The notes beneath the pieces are model-generated. The model searched no databases and was not told the DNA's origin. It worked only from the letters and a program-made list of their open reading frames with translations. DNA of 64,000 nucleotides from Planctomycetaceae bacterium (GTDB taxonomy: Bacteria > Planctomycetota > Planctomycetia > Planctomycetales > Planctomycetaceae), in NCBI GenBank assembly GCA_019636285.1, contig JAHBXV010000001.1, positions 62,001-126,000 of the forward strand, in the 5' to 3' direction. A program made the translations under genes and the position numbers. Position 1 is the first letter of the stretch, and every line of letters starts with the position of its first letter. Shown here in pieces: positions 1-9,264 of the stretch.

Positions 1-359
1 GACTGCCCGTAGACGCTGCTGCTTGAGATGTAGACAAACGTGTCGCACCGCCCTTTGAGGATTTCGCAGACGTTGGCGAGGCCGTCAACGTAAACCGCTT
101 CCTGGGAATGTGTCGCGGCACGATCAAAACCGACAGCCCAAAGCACGCACCGTGCGCTAGGCAGCGATTCGAGAGACTCCCTGACGCACACGTCGCCAAT
201 GACGGCATTCCAACCGCGGCCTTGGAATTCATCCGCCCGTGCGGCTGACCGAGTTAAGACAGAGACGGTCTGCCCGCGCTCCTGCGAGCGATGGGCGACG
301 CGCTCGCCGAGATAGCCGCAGCCAATGACCAGGAGATCGCAGTCGCGGGTCGCGCTCAA
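1..359 (-). CDS. NAD-dependent epimerase/dehydratase-like protein, partial (C-terminus off the left edge)
   Basis: About 119 N-terminal residues are visible before the gene runs off the window. Near the start it reads DLLVIGCGYLGERVA, the glycine-rich Rossmann loop of extended or atypical short-chain dehydrogenases (sugar-nucleotide epimerases, YeeZ-like proteins). Near the visible end it reads FVYISSSSVYGQ, the strand with the Ser-rich segment that leads to the active site in this family. The frame is closed upstream by a TAA at 399-401. The first usable start is TTG at 357-359, as there is no ATG or GTG in between. It lies 71 bases downstream of the shell-protein gene on the same strand and could be co-transcribed with it. 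Substrate unknown; the catalytic Tyr-Lys would lie outside the window. Confidence 0.8.
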   Translation of the reverse strand, partial: MSATRDCDLLVIGCGYLGERVAHRSQERGQTVSVLTRSAARADEFQGRGWNAVIGDVCVRESLESLPSARCVLWAVGFDRAATHSQEAVYVDGLANVCEILKGRCDTFVYISSSSVYGQ

Positions 360-430
360 AACCGCGTCATCCTCGACGAATTGTTGTCGCGCGTGCCCTT
401 ACGACGTCTTCGGAGCGTCACAATCGCTGA

Positions 431-1042
431 CTACGGAAGCAGTTTGGCGAGGTCGGCGTGCGGCCGCGGAATCACGTCGGCCAGAATGAGCTTTCCGCCG
501 AGGCGTTCGACCGTCTGGCGGCCCACTTCGATCGCGGTCTGCACGGCCGCGACGTCGCCGCGAACCATGATGGTCACATAGGCAGCGCCGATTTTCTCTT
601 TGCCAGCCAGCACGACGTTCGACGACTTGAGCATGTCGTCGGTCGCATGCAAAGCCGCAACCAGTCCCTGAGTTTCCAACAGGCCCAACGCGTTCGTGGC
701 GCTCATGGTCGATTCTTCTCTCGGAATGCGATTGTCGTAACTGCCCAACAGCGGGCTCAGGACAGGTTTCGGGTTGGCCAGTTCCCAGGTGACATCCAGC
801 GGAGCGGGCAGAATCGAAACGAGGCCGTCGCTTCCCATGCGACGCGCCAGCTCAATTCCCTGTTCGGCCGCCGCCGCCACGGCGCTGACCGTGCCAACGA
901 GCTTGATGCACTGCGCCGCGCTGTCGGCGCTTTCGATTCCCAGAATCCGCACATCCGCCGTCTTCGCGCAACGATCCGCCACCACGAACGATGGGGCCAG
1001 ATTATTGATTTCCAGCAGTGCCAGGCTGAAACGATCGGGCAT
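431..1042 (-). CDS. Tandem BMC-domain microcompartment shell protein (BMC-T-like)
   Basis: This 203-residue protein has two bacterial-microcompartment shell domains. Residues about 5-90 (FSLALLEINNLAPSFVVADR onward) are a divergent BMC fold. Residues 112-203 start MSATNALGLLETQGLVAAL and end in IPRPHADLAKLLP, which closely matches a whole single-domain BMC-H shell protein of the PduA/CcmK type. Tandem BMC proteins form pseudohexameric trimers in the facets of protein organelles, often with gated pores. No enzymes or vertex proteins of a microcompartment operon are nearby, so this is an orphan shell gene; planctomycetes usually keep a separate microcompartment operon for fucose/rhamnose breakdown. 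The second domain has its own ATG (707-709) with GAGAGAAG eight bases upstream, so it might also be made alone. Confidence 0.85.
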   Translation of the reverse strand: MPDRFSLALLEINNLAPSFVVADRCAKTADVRILGIESADSAAQCIKLVGTVSAVAAAAEQGIELARRMGSDGLVSILPAPLDVTWELANPKPVLSPLLGSYDNRIPREESTMSATNALGLLETQGLVAALHATDDMLKSSNVVLAGKEKIGAAYVTIMVRGDVAAVQTAIEVGRQTVERLGGKLILADVIPRPHADLAKLLP

Positions 1043-1371
1043 GAGCGACTCTGTGTTTGCACCACGTCGACGGACAGCGGAATTTCAAACTTCCGCCGAG
1101 TTCAGGCGCTGGAAACTTGTGACGAATCCCGCGGTTAAGACCCGCGCGACCTATCGCTTTTCGGCCCCCAACGGCGCAACTTTGGCAGACTCTGCGGATT
1201 TCGGCAACTGTGCGGCCAGTCGCGAGCGACCGGAAACACCAACGCCTGGTGTTCCTATCGAACGCCGACGGCGTTTCGGACGACTCGGCGTCGCATTCGT
1301 TCTCCAACGACGTTTGGGTAAGCTGTGCCGCGTGTTTCTTTTCCGAAACCATTCTGGCAGCGAAATGATCC
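1043..1371. other. Intergenic region between divergent genes
   Basis: This stretch separates the leftward shell-protein gene from the rightward methyltransferase gene, so it must hold promoters for both. I see no convincing -35/-10 pair, no RNA gene and no credible small coding frame. The frames that cross it lack ribosome-binding sites and read as arginine-rich antisense of nothing recognisable. Confidence 0.5.
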
Positions 1372-2373
1372 ATGTCTGACGAACGACAGGCCCTGGCCGC
1401 CATGATTTCCGGCTACTGGATCTCACAGGCCATTCATGTCGCCGCGAAACTGGGGATCGCCGATCACCTGGTCGACGGCCCCACCTCGGCGGAGAAGCTC
1501 TCGCAAGAACTAGGCTGCCTCCCCGAACCGCTTCATCGCTTGCTGCGGGCGCTTTCCAGCATCGGAATCTTTGCCGCCGCCGACGATGGCCGCTATTCGC
1601 TCACACCCCGCGCCGAATTTCTCCGCAGCGATCATCCGGCCACCGTTCGCCCGATGGCGATCATGCTGGGCGGCGTGCAGTACGCCAGTTGGGGAGAACT
1701 GGAGTATTCCCTGGCAACGGGGAAGACAGGTTTCTCGAAGTTGCATGGCCAGGGACTGTTCGACTATCTCGGCGAACATCCCGAAGAGGCCGCCGTCTTT
1801 GATGCGGCGATGACGGCGATCCACGGAACCGAAACGCAAGCCGTTCTCGAAGCCTATCCGCTCGAGAGTGCGAAGAAGCTGGTCGACGTCGGCGGCGGAA
1901 ACGGTTCGCAGTTGATCGAGATGCTCGAACACGCTCCCCATCTCGAAGGAATTTTGTTCGATCTTCCGCATGTCGCCAGTCGAGCCGAACCCGTGCTTCA
2001 GAGTCGCTTGCCCGGCCGGTGCGAGGCGATTGGCGGTAATTTCTTCGAATCGGTGCCAGCCGGCGGAGACATCTATCTGCTTCGCCATATTCTGCACGAC
2101 TGGTACGACGAAGACTGTCTGCGCATTCTGCGACCCATCGAGGCGGTTCTGCCGGCAACGGGTCGCCTGCTCGTTATCGAGAGCGTGATTCGCCCCGGCA
2201 ACGAATTCGACTTTGGCAAATGGCTCGATCTGACGATGCTGGTCGCTCCCGGTGGAAAGGAGCGCACCGAAGAAGAATTCGCCGCGCTGTTCGGCGCCGC
2301 GAAGTTAAAGCTTGTGCGGGTTGTCCCCACCAATTCTCCGGTCAGCGTGCTGGAGGTTGTCCGGGCGAAGTGA
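1372..2373 (+). CDS. SAM-dependent O-methyltransferase (COMT/hydroxyneurosporene type)
   Basis: This 333-residue class I methyltransferase has the plant-COMT-like two-part layout. An N-terminal winged-helix dimerisation domain (about 1-100, with AKLGIADHLVDGPTSAEKLS) is followed by a Rossmann domain with the SAM loop VDVGGGNG at 171-178. The motif LRHILHDWYDEDC (237-249) carries the histidine (about H242) that is the catalytic base in caffeate and isoflavone O-methyltransferases. It probably methylates a hydroxyl on a small secondary metabolite or a carotenoid/quinone-like molecule; the substrate cannot be read from sequence. It stands alone between a divergent shell gene and treY. The start is the ATG at 1372. 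Confidence 0.85.
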   Translation: MSDERQALAAMISGYWISQAIHVAAKLGIADHLVDGPTSAEKLSQELGCLPEPLHRLLRALSSIGIFAAADDGRYSLTPRAEFLRSDHPATVRPMAIMLGGVQYASWGELEYSLATGKTGFSKLHGQGLFDYLGEHPEEAAVFDAAMTAIHGTETQAVLEAYPLESAKKLVDVGGGNGSQLIEMLEHAPHLEGILFDLPHVASRAEPVLQSRLPGRCEAIGGNFFESVPAGGDIYLLRHILHDWYDEDCLRILRPIEAVLPATGRLLVIESVIRPGNEFDFGKWLDLTMLVAPGGKERTEEEFAALFGAAKLKLVRVVPTNSPVSVLEVVRAK

Positions 2374-2656
2374 CGCGGCGGGACTGAACCGCGAATCACC
2401 TTTGAGCGGTAGGCCAAGCCTCGGTCATGTGGTACAACACATCTGAACTCGTGGAGCGGGAGCGCGCTGCGTCCGTCTCTTCACCTCATGACGTCGCCAC
2501 GCCCCCGGCCCGCGAGCATGACCGAAACCATATCGGTTGAACTCGTTCGCCGGCTGACGAGTTTCGCGAATTCGCCCCTGCATCTGCTGGTGCATCGGTC
2601 ATCGTCGATGGCCGACTTCGCGCGACTTTTCAAGATACTGGAAGGTGCAATCATTG

Positions 2657-5600
2657 ATGACCGAGAACTCCAGCCTCGTGGATCGCGTGCTTGATCGCTT
2701 GCGCGAGCAGCGGCAGGACTGGATTGCGACGTATCGTCGGCAGGTTTCAGTCAAGCTCCCATTCGAAGCAGCTTCGGCCGATGCGGCCTACCTGGCGGAC
2801 CTGGGCATTTCCCATGTCTACGCCTCGCCGATCTTCAAGGCCCGTCCTGGCAGCGAACACGGGTACGACGTTTGCGATCACTCACAAATTAACCCCGAAT
2901 TGGGATCAACCGAAGACTTTGACGCATATTGCGAGGAACTTCATCAACACGGATTGGGTCTGATTATCGACCTTGTGCCAAACCACATGGCCGCGACGCC
3001 CGAGAATCCCTGGTGGAACGATGTTCTCGAAAACGGCCCCAATTCCCCCTACGCGGGCTACTTCGATATCGACTGGCACCCCGTCAAGGACGAACTCGCG
3101 AATAAGGTCATGCTGCCCAAGTTGGGCGACCCGTACGGTGCCGTCCTCGAGCGGGGTGAACTGCAAATCGAATTCGACGAGGGTGCCTTCTACGTCCGTT
3201 ATTTCGAAACGCGATTTCCGCTGGGCCCCAAATCGATTCTTCCCCTGCTGCTGTTTCGCCTCGACAAAATCGAAGCCGAACTCGGAGCCGACTCGCCGGC
3301 TCTCCTCGAGTACCAGAGCATTCTGACTTCGCTGGAGTATCTCCCCGCGCAGACGGATATCTCGCTGCGTGACACCATTGAACGGCAGAGGGAAAAGGAA
3401 GTCATCAAGCGCAGACTGCGGGATCTCTCCGCCGCCAGCCCCGAGGTCGCCGCTCATATCGCGAGCAACCTGTCAAGTTTCAATGGAGAGCCTGGCAATC
3501 CGGCGTCATTCGATCGTCTCGACGCCATCTTGAACGCTCAAGCCTATCGGTTGGCCAACTGGCGCGCGGCGTCGGACGAAATCAACTATCGCCGCTTCTT
3601 CGATGTCAACGACCTCGCCGCGCTCAGCATGGAACAACCCGCGGTTTTTCACGCCGCGCATGCCCTTGTGGGTCGACTCCTCGCGCTGGGCCAGGTGAAC
3701 GGTTTGCGAATCGACCATATTGACGGACTGTTTTCGCCAAAAGAGTATCTCGAACGTCTGCAATGGCTCTATCTCGCCGAAACCGCCAGACTTCTGTGCG
3801 AAGCCGATGGCCCCGATGCGCTGGCCAACTGGCCCGCGATCGCCAGTGAGACTCTCCGCGAGTGTTGCCGCCGTCTGGAACTTCGATCCCCATCACGAGC
3901 CGATCTGGTGGCGATTCTGGGCGCCAGTGTCGGAACGGAATATCGAGACGAGTCGCCGACGACGGAGTCGCGCTCCGCGGAGTACCCGCTGTATGTCGTG
4001 GTCGAGAAAATTCTCGGACCAGATGAACCGCTTCCAGACGACTGGCCCACGGAAGGAACGAGCGGTTATGACTTTCTGAACGCTCTCAATGGTGCGTTTA
4101 TCGACGCGCGCGGCCTCGCTGACCTTCGACGGCAGTTTGCCCGCGTTACCGGCGACCGTCGGGAATTCGAACTGACTGCCGAAGACGGAAAATCCCTCGT
4201 CCTGCGGGTCGCCATGGCGAGCGAGTTGCAAATGCTCGCACACCGCCTCAATCGAATCTCCGAGCAGCATCGTCGGACGCGCGACCTGACGCTGAACTCG
4301 CTGCGGTTCGCGCTCCGCGAGATTCTCATCTGCTTTCCGGTCTATCGAACATACCCCCGCCCCGGCGGCGTTTCCGACCGCGATCGCCGCGTGATCCACC
4401 GTGCGATTCGGCAAGCGAGGCGCAGAAACCCCGCCGTTGATCCCCACGTCTTCGACTTCATTCAACAGGTTCTCCTCTTGCAGCATCCTGCCGGGCTCTC
4501 TGAGGCAGAGATTCGCGATCGCGAGTTCTTCGCCGGTCGGTTCCAGCAAGTCACCAGTCCGGTGATGGCCAAAGGCGTGGAAGACACGGCGTTTTATGTC
4601 TATCTCCCGCTAGCCTCCGCGAATGAAGTTGGCAGCTACCCCAGCGACGCGGCGTTCTCGGTGGCGGACTTTCACGACGAAAACATGACTCGGCGGCAGC
4701 GAATGCCGCGAGCCATGTCGTGCACGAGCACCCATGACACCAAACGCAGCGAGGATGTCCGCGCCCGAATCAATGTCCTCACCGAAGTGCCTCGCCTGTG
4801 GCGCGATGCCGTGTCGCGATGGCTCGCGAAGAATCGCAAACTTCGGCGGAAGATCGACGAGGGCGTCAGCCCCAGCCGTACCGACGAATGGCTGCTTTAT
4901 CAGACGCTGATTGGAACCTGGCCGCTCGAGTCCCTCGACGGTCCTCTGCCCGACGATTATGTCGAACGGCTGATCGCGTATTGCACGAAGGCCGCGCGCG
5001 AATCCAAACAGCAGACGAGCTGGATCCATCCACACGCCGACTACGAAGACGGACTGCAGCAGTTCGTCCGGTCGCTGCTCGATCCCGGGGTTTCGGCCGG
5101 GTTTCTGGCCGACATCCGACAGATTCTGAAAACAATCATTCGCCCCGGTCTCGCGACGGCGGCAGCGCAGGTCGTGTTGAAGACACTCTCGCCCGGCGTC
5201 CCCGATTTTTATCAGGGTCAGGAGTTGTGGGACTTCAGTCTCGTGGACCCGGACAATCGGCGCCGCGTCGACATGACGCACCGGGCGCGGCTCCTCGACG
5301 AAACCCGTAACCAGTACGCCGCGGCCCCGGCCGAATTCGTCGAACGGCTCTTTCAAGAACCCGCGAGTCCCGAGCTGAAACTTTTCATGACGTTTCGTTC
5401 GCTGGAAATTCGACGCGAGTACGCAGACCTGTTGCAAACCGGAAGATACCAACCTCTGGCAGTTGCTGGCCCCGCCGCCGATCATGTGATCGCTTTTGTC
5501 TGGCTGCCCACCGATCGAACGGCCTCGCCAGACGACGTGCTGGTGGTCGTGGCCGGTCGGTTGTGGCTCAAACTTTGGCAAACCCGTGGCGATGCGGCAG

Positions 5601-5791
5601 AGTCGGGACAATGGCCCCCGCGTGGAGTCTGGCACGAGACATCCCTGGTCGTGGATGGATTGCCGACCGCGCGACCGCTCGTCAACCTGCTGACTCGCGA
5701 GTCGCTGGAAGGGTCCGGTCAGACGCTGCCCGTGGAGTTGCTGCTGGGCAACTGTCCGGTCGCCGTCCTCGGCAACGCACATGCTGATTGA
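2657..5791 (+). CDS. treY: Malto-oligosyltrehalose synthase (maltooligosyl trehalose synthase)
   Basis: TreY isomerises the reducing-end alpha-1,4 bond of maltodextrins to an alpha-1,1 bond, the first step of the TreY-TreZ trehalose route from glycogen. The 1044-residue protein has the GH13 motifs in order: DLVPNHM (region I, about 105), GLRIDHIDGL with nucleophile Asp at about 353, VVVEKIL with the acid/base Glu at about 450, and CTSTHDTKRSED with the His-Asp of region IV at about 693. It is longer than most TreY proteins (about 700-950). The ATG at 2657 is preferred because GAAGG lies 11 bases upstream; GTG at 2645 is the longer alternative. The hydrolase TreZ, normally adjacent, is not in the window. 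Confidence 0.93.
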   Translation: MTENSSLVDRVLDRLREQRQDWIATYRRQVSVKLPFEAASADAAYLADLGISHVYASPIFKARPGSEHGYDVCDHSQINPELGSTEDFDAYCEELHQHGLGLIIDLVPNHMAATPENPWWNDVLENGPNSPYAGYFDIDWHPVKDELANKVMLPKLGDPYGAVLERGELQIEFDEGAFYVRYFETRFPLGPKSILPLLLFRLDKIEAELGADSPALLEYQSILTSLEYLPAQTDISLRDTIERQREKEVIKRRLRDLSAASPEVAAHIASNLSSFNGEPGNPASFDRLDAILNAQAYRLANWRAASDEINYRRFFDVNDLAALSMEQPAVFHAAHALVGRLLALGQVNGLRIDHIDGLFSPKEYLERLQWLYLAETARLLCEADGPDALANWPAIASETLRECCRRLELRSPSRADLVAILGASVGTEYRDESPTTESRSAEYPLYVVVEKILGPDEPLPDDWPTEGTSGYDFLNALNGAFIDARGLADLRRQFARVTGDRREFELTAEDGKSLVLRVAMASELQMLAHRLNRISEQHRRTRDLTLNSLRFALREILICFPVYRTYPRPGGVSDRDRRVIHRAIRQARRRNPAVDPHVFDFIQQVLLLQHPAGLSEAEIRDREFFAGRFQQVTSPVMAKGVEDTAFYVYLPLASANEVGSYPSDAAFSVADFHDENMTRRQRMPRAMSCTSTHDTKRSEDVRARINVLTEVPRLWRDAVSRWLAKNRKLRRKIDEGVSPSRTDEWLLYQTLIGTWPLESLDGPLPDDYVERLIAYCTKAARESKQQTSWIHPHADYEDGLQQFVRSLLDPGVSAGFLADIRQILKTIIRPGLATAAAQVVLKTLSPGVPDFYQGQELWDFSLVDPDNRRRVDMTHRARLLDETRNQYAAAPAEFVERLFQEPASPELKLFMTFRSLEIRREYADLLQTGRYQPLAVAGPAADHVIAFVWLPTDRTASPDDVLVVVAGRLWLKLWQTRGDAAESGQWPPRGVWHETSLVVDGLPTARPLVNLLTRESLEGSGQTLPVELLLGNCPVAVLGNAHAD

Positions 5792-5921
5792 CCCTCAAAC
5801 GGCGGGAGTCGCATCCACCGGCCTCTTCGACCATTCGGCTGTTTTCAGACCGCATCCAATGCGATAGGCTTACAGCGTGGCAGCAGAATCTCGTCATGCC
5901 CCGCTGATCGGCAGGTGGCCC

Positions 5922-7277
5922 ATGCGATGTCCCAATAGTCTTGCATCCCAGCGCGAGCCGGTTCGCGACTCGTGTCGACACTCATGGTCTGGCCCTTGCC
6001 TCGTGGGGATCCTGGCATGGGGTTACATCGCGGGCTGTGGCAGCGGGCGAACCCCGCTGCCGCAAAATCCAGTCAACAACACGGCGTCCGCGCCTCAACC
6101 AGCACCCGGTCCCGCTCCGTCCGCGCCGGCCTCTGGAAATGCTGTTGCCAAGGCGAACACCGCTCCAGCCGGCAAATCAGCCCCGAAATCAAACCCCAAG
6201 CCGGCGAATCCACACCTTGGCAATGCCCGTCCGGACCAGATCTTTGAGTTCTCCGAACCGGAGAAAGTCGGGTTGCTCGCTCGTGACGAAAGCCTTCCGG
6301 GAAATCAGTTCGCCGTCGTCGACCGCCCGCGTTCAACAAGCGATCGTTTTATCCTCGCGGCGACGGAGAATCCCGGCGCTGACCCACGGCGACCGATCGG
6401 AGCGTCCGGAGTGGGCGGGGCCGGGGTTGCCACGAATGCGGCCACGAGTCCTCCCGGAAATAATACTGCCAGCGGGACGAACACGACGGCCGCGCTCCCA
6501 GCCGGTTTTACTGCCGCAGCCGGTGCCGGAACTGATGAAAGCGGACTGCCGACGCGCGTTCGTTGCGACGTCCTGGGCGCCGAACTGGTTCTGATTCCGG
6601 CCACCGTGGGGATTTTCGGCTCGGAGACCGGTCCTGCGGAGACGCGCCCGCAGGTCCGTCTGTTTCAGGACGCGTTTTACATCACGCAAACGGAATTGAC
6701 CGTGGGGCAGTATGCCATCTTTCAGCGGGATCGTGACGAGAAAAAGATCCGCGTTCCGGCGGCCTCCAACGCGAGCGACAATCCCAAACATCCCGTGCTG
6801 GGCCTCTCCTGGGGTCAGGCACAGGTCTTTGTACGGTGGGCGGGGATGGAACTGCCAACGGAGGTCGAGTGGGAGCTGGCGGCTCGCGGCCCTAGCGGGT
6901 TCCGCTGCCCCTGGGGCGACGGCCGGGCCCTGTGGCCCGATCGCCGGACTCCGTCGACAATTTCGCCGGTAGGACGCTACCGCGGCGACATCAGCCCGTA
7001 TGGCGTGTACGATCTGGCCGGCAATGCGAAAGAATGGTGCGCGGACTGGTACAGCCCCACCTCGTGGGCCAGTTCTCGGAGCGAATCCACGAATCAGGGA
7101 CGCAACTGGAGCGGTCCCCGAAAGGCCGAACCCGCCAACCACCGCGTTGTCAAAGGAAATGCCCCCGACTGGAGTTGTTGGGCTCGCGAAGGACGGGAAA
7201 TGAGTAAGGGTTATCCAGACGTCGGGGTGCGCGGCGTGCTGCGGTTGCCGTCAGCCACGCCCCGCTCAGGGACGTGA
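5922..7277 (+). CDS. Lipoprotein with formylglycine-generating-enzyme (SUMF1) fold
   Basis: This 451-residue exported protein starts with a signal peptide ending in GYIAGCGSG, a lipobox whose Cys would be lipidated, so it is predicted to be membrane-anchored. A low-complexity Pro/Ala/Asn-rich linker follows (to about residue 190). The C-terminal half is an FGE-sulfatase/SUMF1 domain: VGIFGSE, YITQTELTVGQYAIFQ, LPTEVEWELAARG, YGVYDLAGNAKEWCADWY. Such domains include true formylglycine enzymes and many non-catalytic, ligand-binding relatives. I do not see the paired active-site cysteines of the true enzyme, so a structural or binding role is more likely. ATG 5922 is preceded by GGCAGGTGG; a GTG at 5877 would add 15 residues before the signal peptide. 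Confidence 0.8.
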   Translation: MRCPNSLASQREPVRDSCRHSWSGPCLVGILAWGYIAGCGSGRTPLPQNPVNNTASAPQPAPGPAPSAPASGNAVAKANTAPAGKSAPKSNPKPANPHLGNARPDQIFEFSEPEKVGLLARDESLPGNQFAVVDRPRSTSDRFILAATENPGADPRRPIGASGVGGAGVATNAATSPPGNNTASGTNTTAALPAGFTAAAGAGTDESGLPTRVRCDVLGAELVLIPATVGIFGSETGPAETRPQVRLFQDAFYITQTELTVGQYAIFQRDRDEKKIRVPAASNASDNPKHPVLGLSWGQAQVFVRWAGMELPTEVEWELAARGPSGFRCPWGDGRALWPDRRTPSTISPVGRYRGDISPYGVYDLAGNAKEWCADWYSPTSWASSRSESTNQGRNWSGPRKAEPANHRVVKGNAPDWSCWAREGREMSKGYPDVGVRGVLRLPSATPRSGT

Positions 7278-7315
7278 TGGATTCCCGCGCCGACACCGAG
7301 ACTTCGGCGTAACTT

Positions 7316-7885
7316 ATGGAGGACGAAGAGATTAGCGGAGCAGTGACGCACCCGGGTTTGCCGCGGGGCATGACCATCCCGACGGAAAGTGGTGGTTCAC
7401 CGGGGATTCCCCTGGAGGACTTTTATCCCTCCATCGCGGCGACAACGCTGGGAGGCGGACTGGGAAGCCTGTTTGACTCGCTACCCATCTGTTTCGGGAA
7501 TGTCCGCTGGTCACATCTGCTGTTTGTCCTCCCGGCGGCTCCCTTGGCGGCCCTCATCTATCTCGTGCAACGCGTCGCCGGAGTCCACTACCGTTTGACG
7601 AGCGAGGCCATTGAGCGGTTTTCCGGCCTGTCAATCCGCCCGGAACAGCGTTTGGCGCTCGATCTTGTCGAAGACGTCCAGATCCCGCCGTCATCTCGGC
7701 ACGAGTTTCTGCGCACCGGGGACATTCATATTCTCGATTCCGCCGGAAACATGCTCGCCATCTGGCCGGGAATGCCTTATCCGGACCGCATTCGCACGCT
7801 GCTGCTCGAAACCTGCCAGACCAGACGGCAAATCGGCAAAGCTCTCGGCCAGATTCAGAGCCGTTCCGCCGCCTCCAGCCAATAA
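7316..7885 (+). CDS. Membrane protein with bacterial PH-like domain
   Basis: This 189-residue protein has one clear hydrophobic segment (about 64-83, [18 protein letters not shown]). It is followed by [14 protein letters not shown] and [20 protein letters not shown], the pattern of the bPH2/DUF304 (YdbS-like) domain, a beta-rich fold found next to membrane helices. The domain runs to about residue 165 with [11 protein letters not shown]. Function in this family is largely unknown. It follows the SUMF1 lipoprotein by 38 bases on the same strand, so co-transcription is plausible, and it precedes apt by 55 bases. Confidence 0.65.
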   Translation: MEDEEISGAVTHPGLPRGMTIPTESGGSPGIPLEDFYPSIAATTLGGGLGSLFDSLPICFGNVRWSHLLFVLPAAPLAALIYLVQRVAGVHYRLTSEAIERFSGLSIRPEQRLALDLVEDVQIPPSSRHEFLRTGDIHILDSAGNMLAIWPGMPYPDRIRTLLLETCQTRRQIGKALGQIQSRSAASSQ

Positions 7886-7940
7886 CGTAACCACGAGCCG
7901 CCTACCGAGCCTCTCTCACCTTTCGACGGACCATCGCTTC

Positions 7941-8465
7941 ATGGACCTGAAGAACTACATTCGTAATGTTCCCGACTTTCCGAAACCGGGCATCTTGTTT
8001 CGCGACATCACGCCACTGCTCTCCGAACCGCGTGCGTTTCGGTACGCGATCGACCGTTTTGCGGAGCATTTTCGCGGTTCCGAGCCAACCGCGATTCTCG
8101 CCGCCGAATCGCGCGGCTTTATCTTCGCCGCGCCGCTCGCGATGGCTCTCAACGCCGCGTTCATTCCGGTTCGTAAGCCCGGAAAACTGCCGGGCCGCAC
8201 CCGCCAGTTCAAGTACGACCTCGAGTACGGCACCGACTCGCTGGAAATCCACATCGATGCCATCAATGCCGACAGCCGCGTGCTGCTGATCGATGACCTG
8301 TTGGCCACCGGCGGAACCATCGAAGCGTGCGTGAAGCTCGCCGAACAGAGCGGCGCCACGGTGCTTGGCTGCGGCTTTCTGGTCGAACTGACGTTCCTGA
8401 ACGGCCGCGAGCGGCTGCGAGATTACGACGTGATGAGCCTCATCAGCTACGATGGCGAGGACTGA
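7941..8465 (+). CDS. apt: Adenine phosphoribosyltransferase
   Basis: Apt makes AMP from adenine and PRPP in purine salvage, in the cytosol. The 174-residue length is typical. It starts [18 protein letters not shown], the standard Apt N-terminus, so ATG 7941 is chosen although the frame is open further upstream. It contains AAESRGFIF (purine-binding loop), RKPGKLPG (flexible loop) and the PRPP motif [13 protein letters not shown]. Its last 19 bases overlap the 3' end of the convergent trmB gene. Confidence 0.96.
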   Translation: MDLKNYIRNVPDFPKPGILFRDITPLLSEPRAFRYAIDRFAEHFRGSEPTAILAAESRGFIFAAPLAMALNAAFIPVRKPGKLPGRTRQFKYDLEYGTDSLEIHIDAINADSRVLLIDDLLATGGTIEACVKLAEQSGATVLGCGFLVELTFLNGRERLRDYDVMSLISYDGED

Positions 8466-9097
8466 GCTTCCAACAGGCTGGCCGCTTCGACGATGCGAGG
8501 CCGGCGTCGCCAGTGGCCGCGATAGATGGTGCAACCGGCTTCCGCGCGTCGCTTGTGGAAGCTGGTGCGGTAATCATCGGGAGCGTACTCAGGGACGTCC
8601 TGGGCGATGTAATCCGGGTGAGAGTCCATGATGGCCCGAATCTCGTCGAAGTAATCTTCGACGTCGGTCCACGAGTGGAGATCCCCGTTGTCGACAATGA
8701 GTGCCGACAACCGGGTCGCGAACTCCTCGGTAAAAATTCGCCGACGGCGATGCCGCCGCTTCCACCACGGGTCGGGAAAATAGACGTGTGCCGCGTCGAT
8801 GCTCGCCGCGCGGACCCGCTCGTTGAGAAACCGCCTGGCGTCGCCGCCGACAACCCGCACATGATGGAAATGTCGTTTCGCAAGGCGTTTCGCCCCCCGG
8901 CGGCCCTCCTTGTAGTCGAGTTCCAGGCCAACCAGGTTCACGTCGGGACGGCGCAGCCCCGACTCCACGAGGAACCGGCCGCGGCCACAGCCAATATCGA
9001 GCTCTACGGGGTTCTTATTGCCAAAGAATTCCCGCCAGTCGATAACTCCCGGCACATCGTCCAGAGTGCGGAAGTAGGGAAAGAGTTCGTAGGCCAC
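8447..9097 (-). CDS. trmB: tRNA (guanine-N7-)-methyltransferase
   Basis: TrmB methylates N7 of G46 in the variable loop of tRNAs using SAM. The 216-residue protein has the SAM motif [14 protein letters not shown] (about 32-45), LVGLELDYK, and the family hallmark [16 protein letters not shown] near residue 105, where the Asp and basic residues contact tRNA. The C-terminal [15 protein letters not shown] matches the family's YxTxFE-like tail, with F-H in place of F-E. Convergent with apt with a 19-base overlap of coding ends. Confidence 0.93.
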   Translation of the reverse strand: MAYELFPYFRTLDDVPGVIDWREFFGNKNPVELDIGCGRGRFLVESGLRRPDVNLVGLELDYKEGRRGAKRLAKRHFHHVRVVGGDARRFLNERVRAASIDAAHVYFPDPWWKRRHRRRRIFTEEFATRLSALIVDNGDLHSWTDVEDYFDEIRAIMDSHPDYIAQDVPEYAPDDYRTSFHKRRAEAGCTIYRGHWRRRPRIVEAASLLEAQSSPS

Positions 9098-9264
9098 GTT
9101 TCAAAACCTGGAAGGCAAATCGACAGCGTCAGACTTCGCAGCGCGCTTTTCGCGTACCGCCGTACCAATTCATGATTGAGGAGGCCGCCGACCTCTGTCC
9201 GCCGCCGAAATGAATCAGCCGACAATCGCAACCACCCGACAGTGACTTGTCGGGAAAAGCAGGC

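Noticed and set aside
2488-2694. A 68-codon rightward frame before treY
   Set aside because: Overlaps the treY start in another frame, has no ribosome-binding site and no recognisable sequence.
8327-9175. A 282-codon rightward frame opposite trmB
   Set aside because: Covers trmB on the other strand; trmB has unmistakable family motifs and this frame has none.
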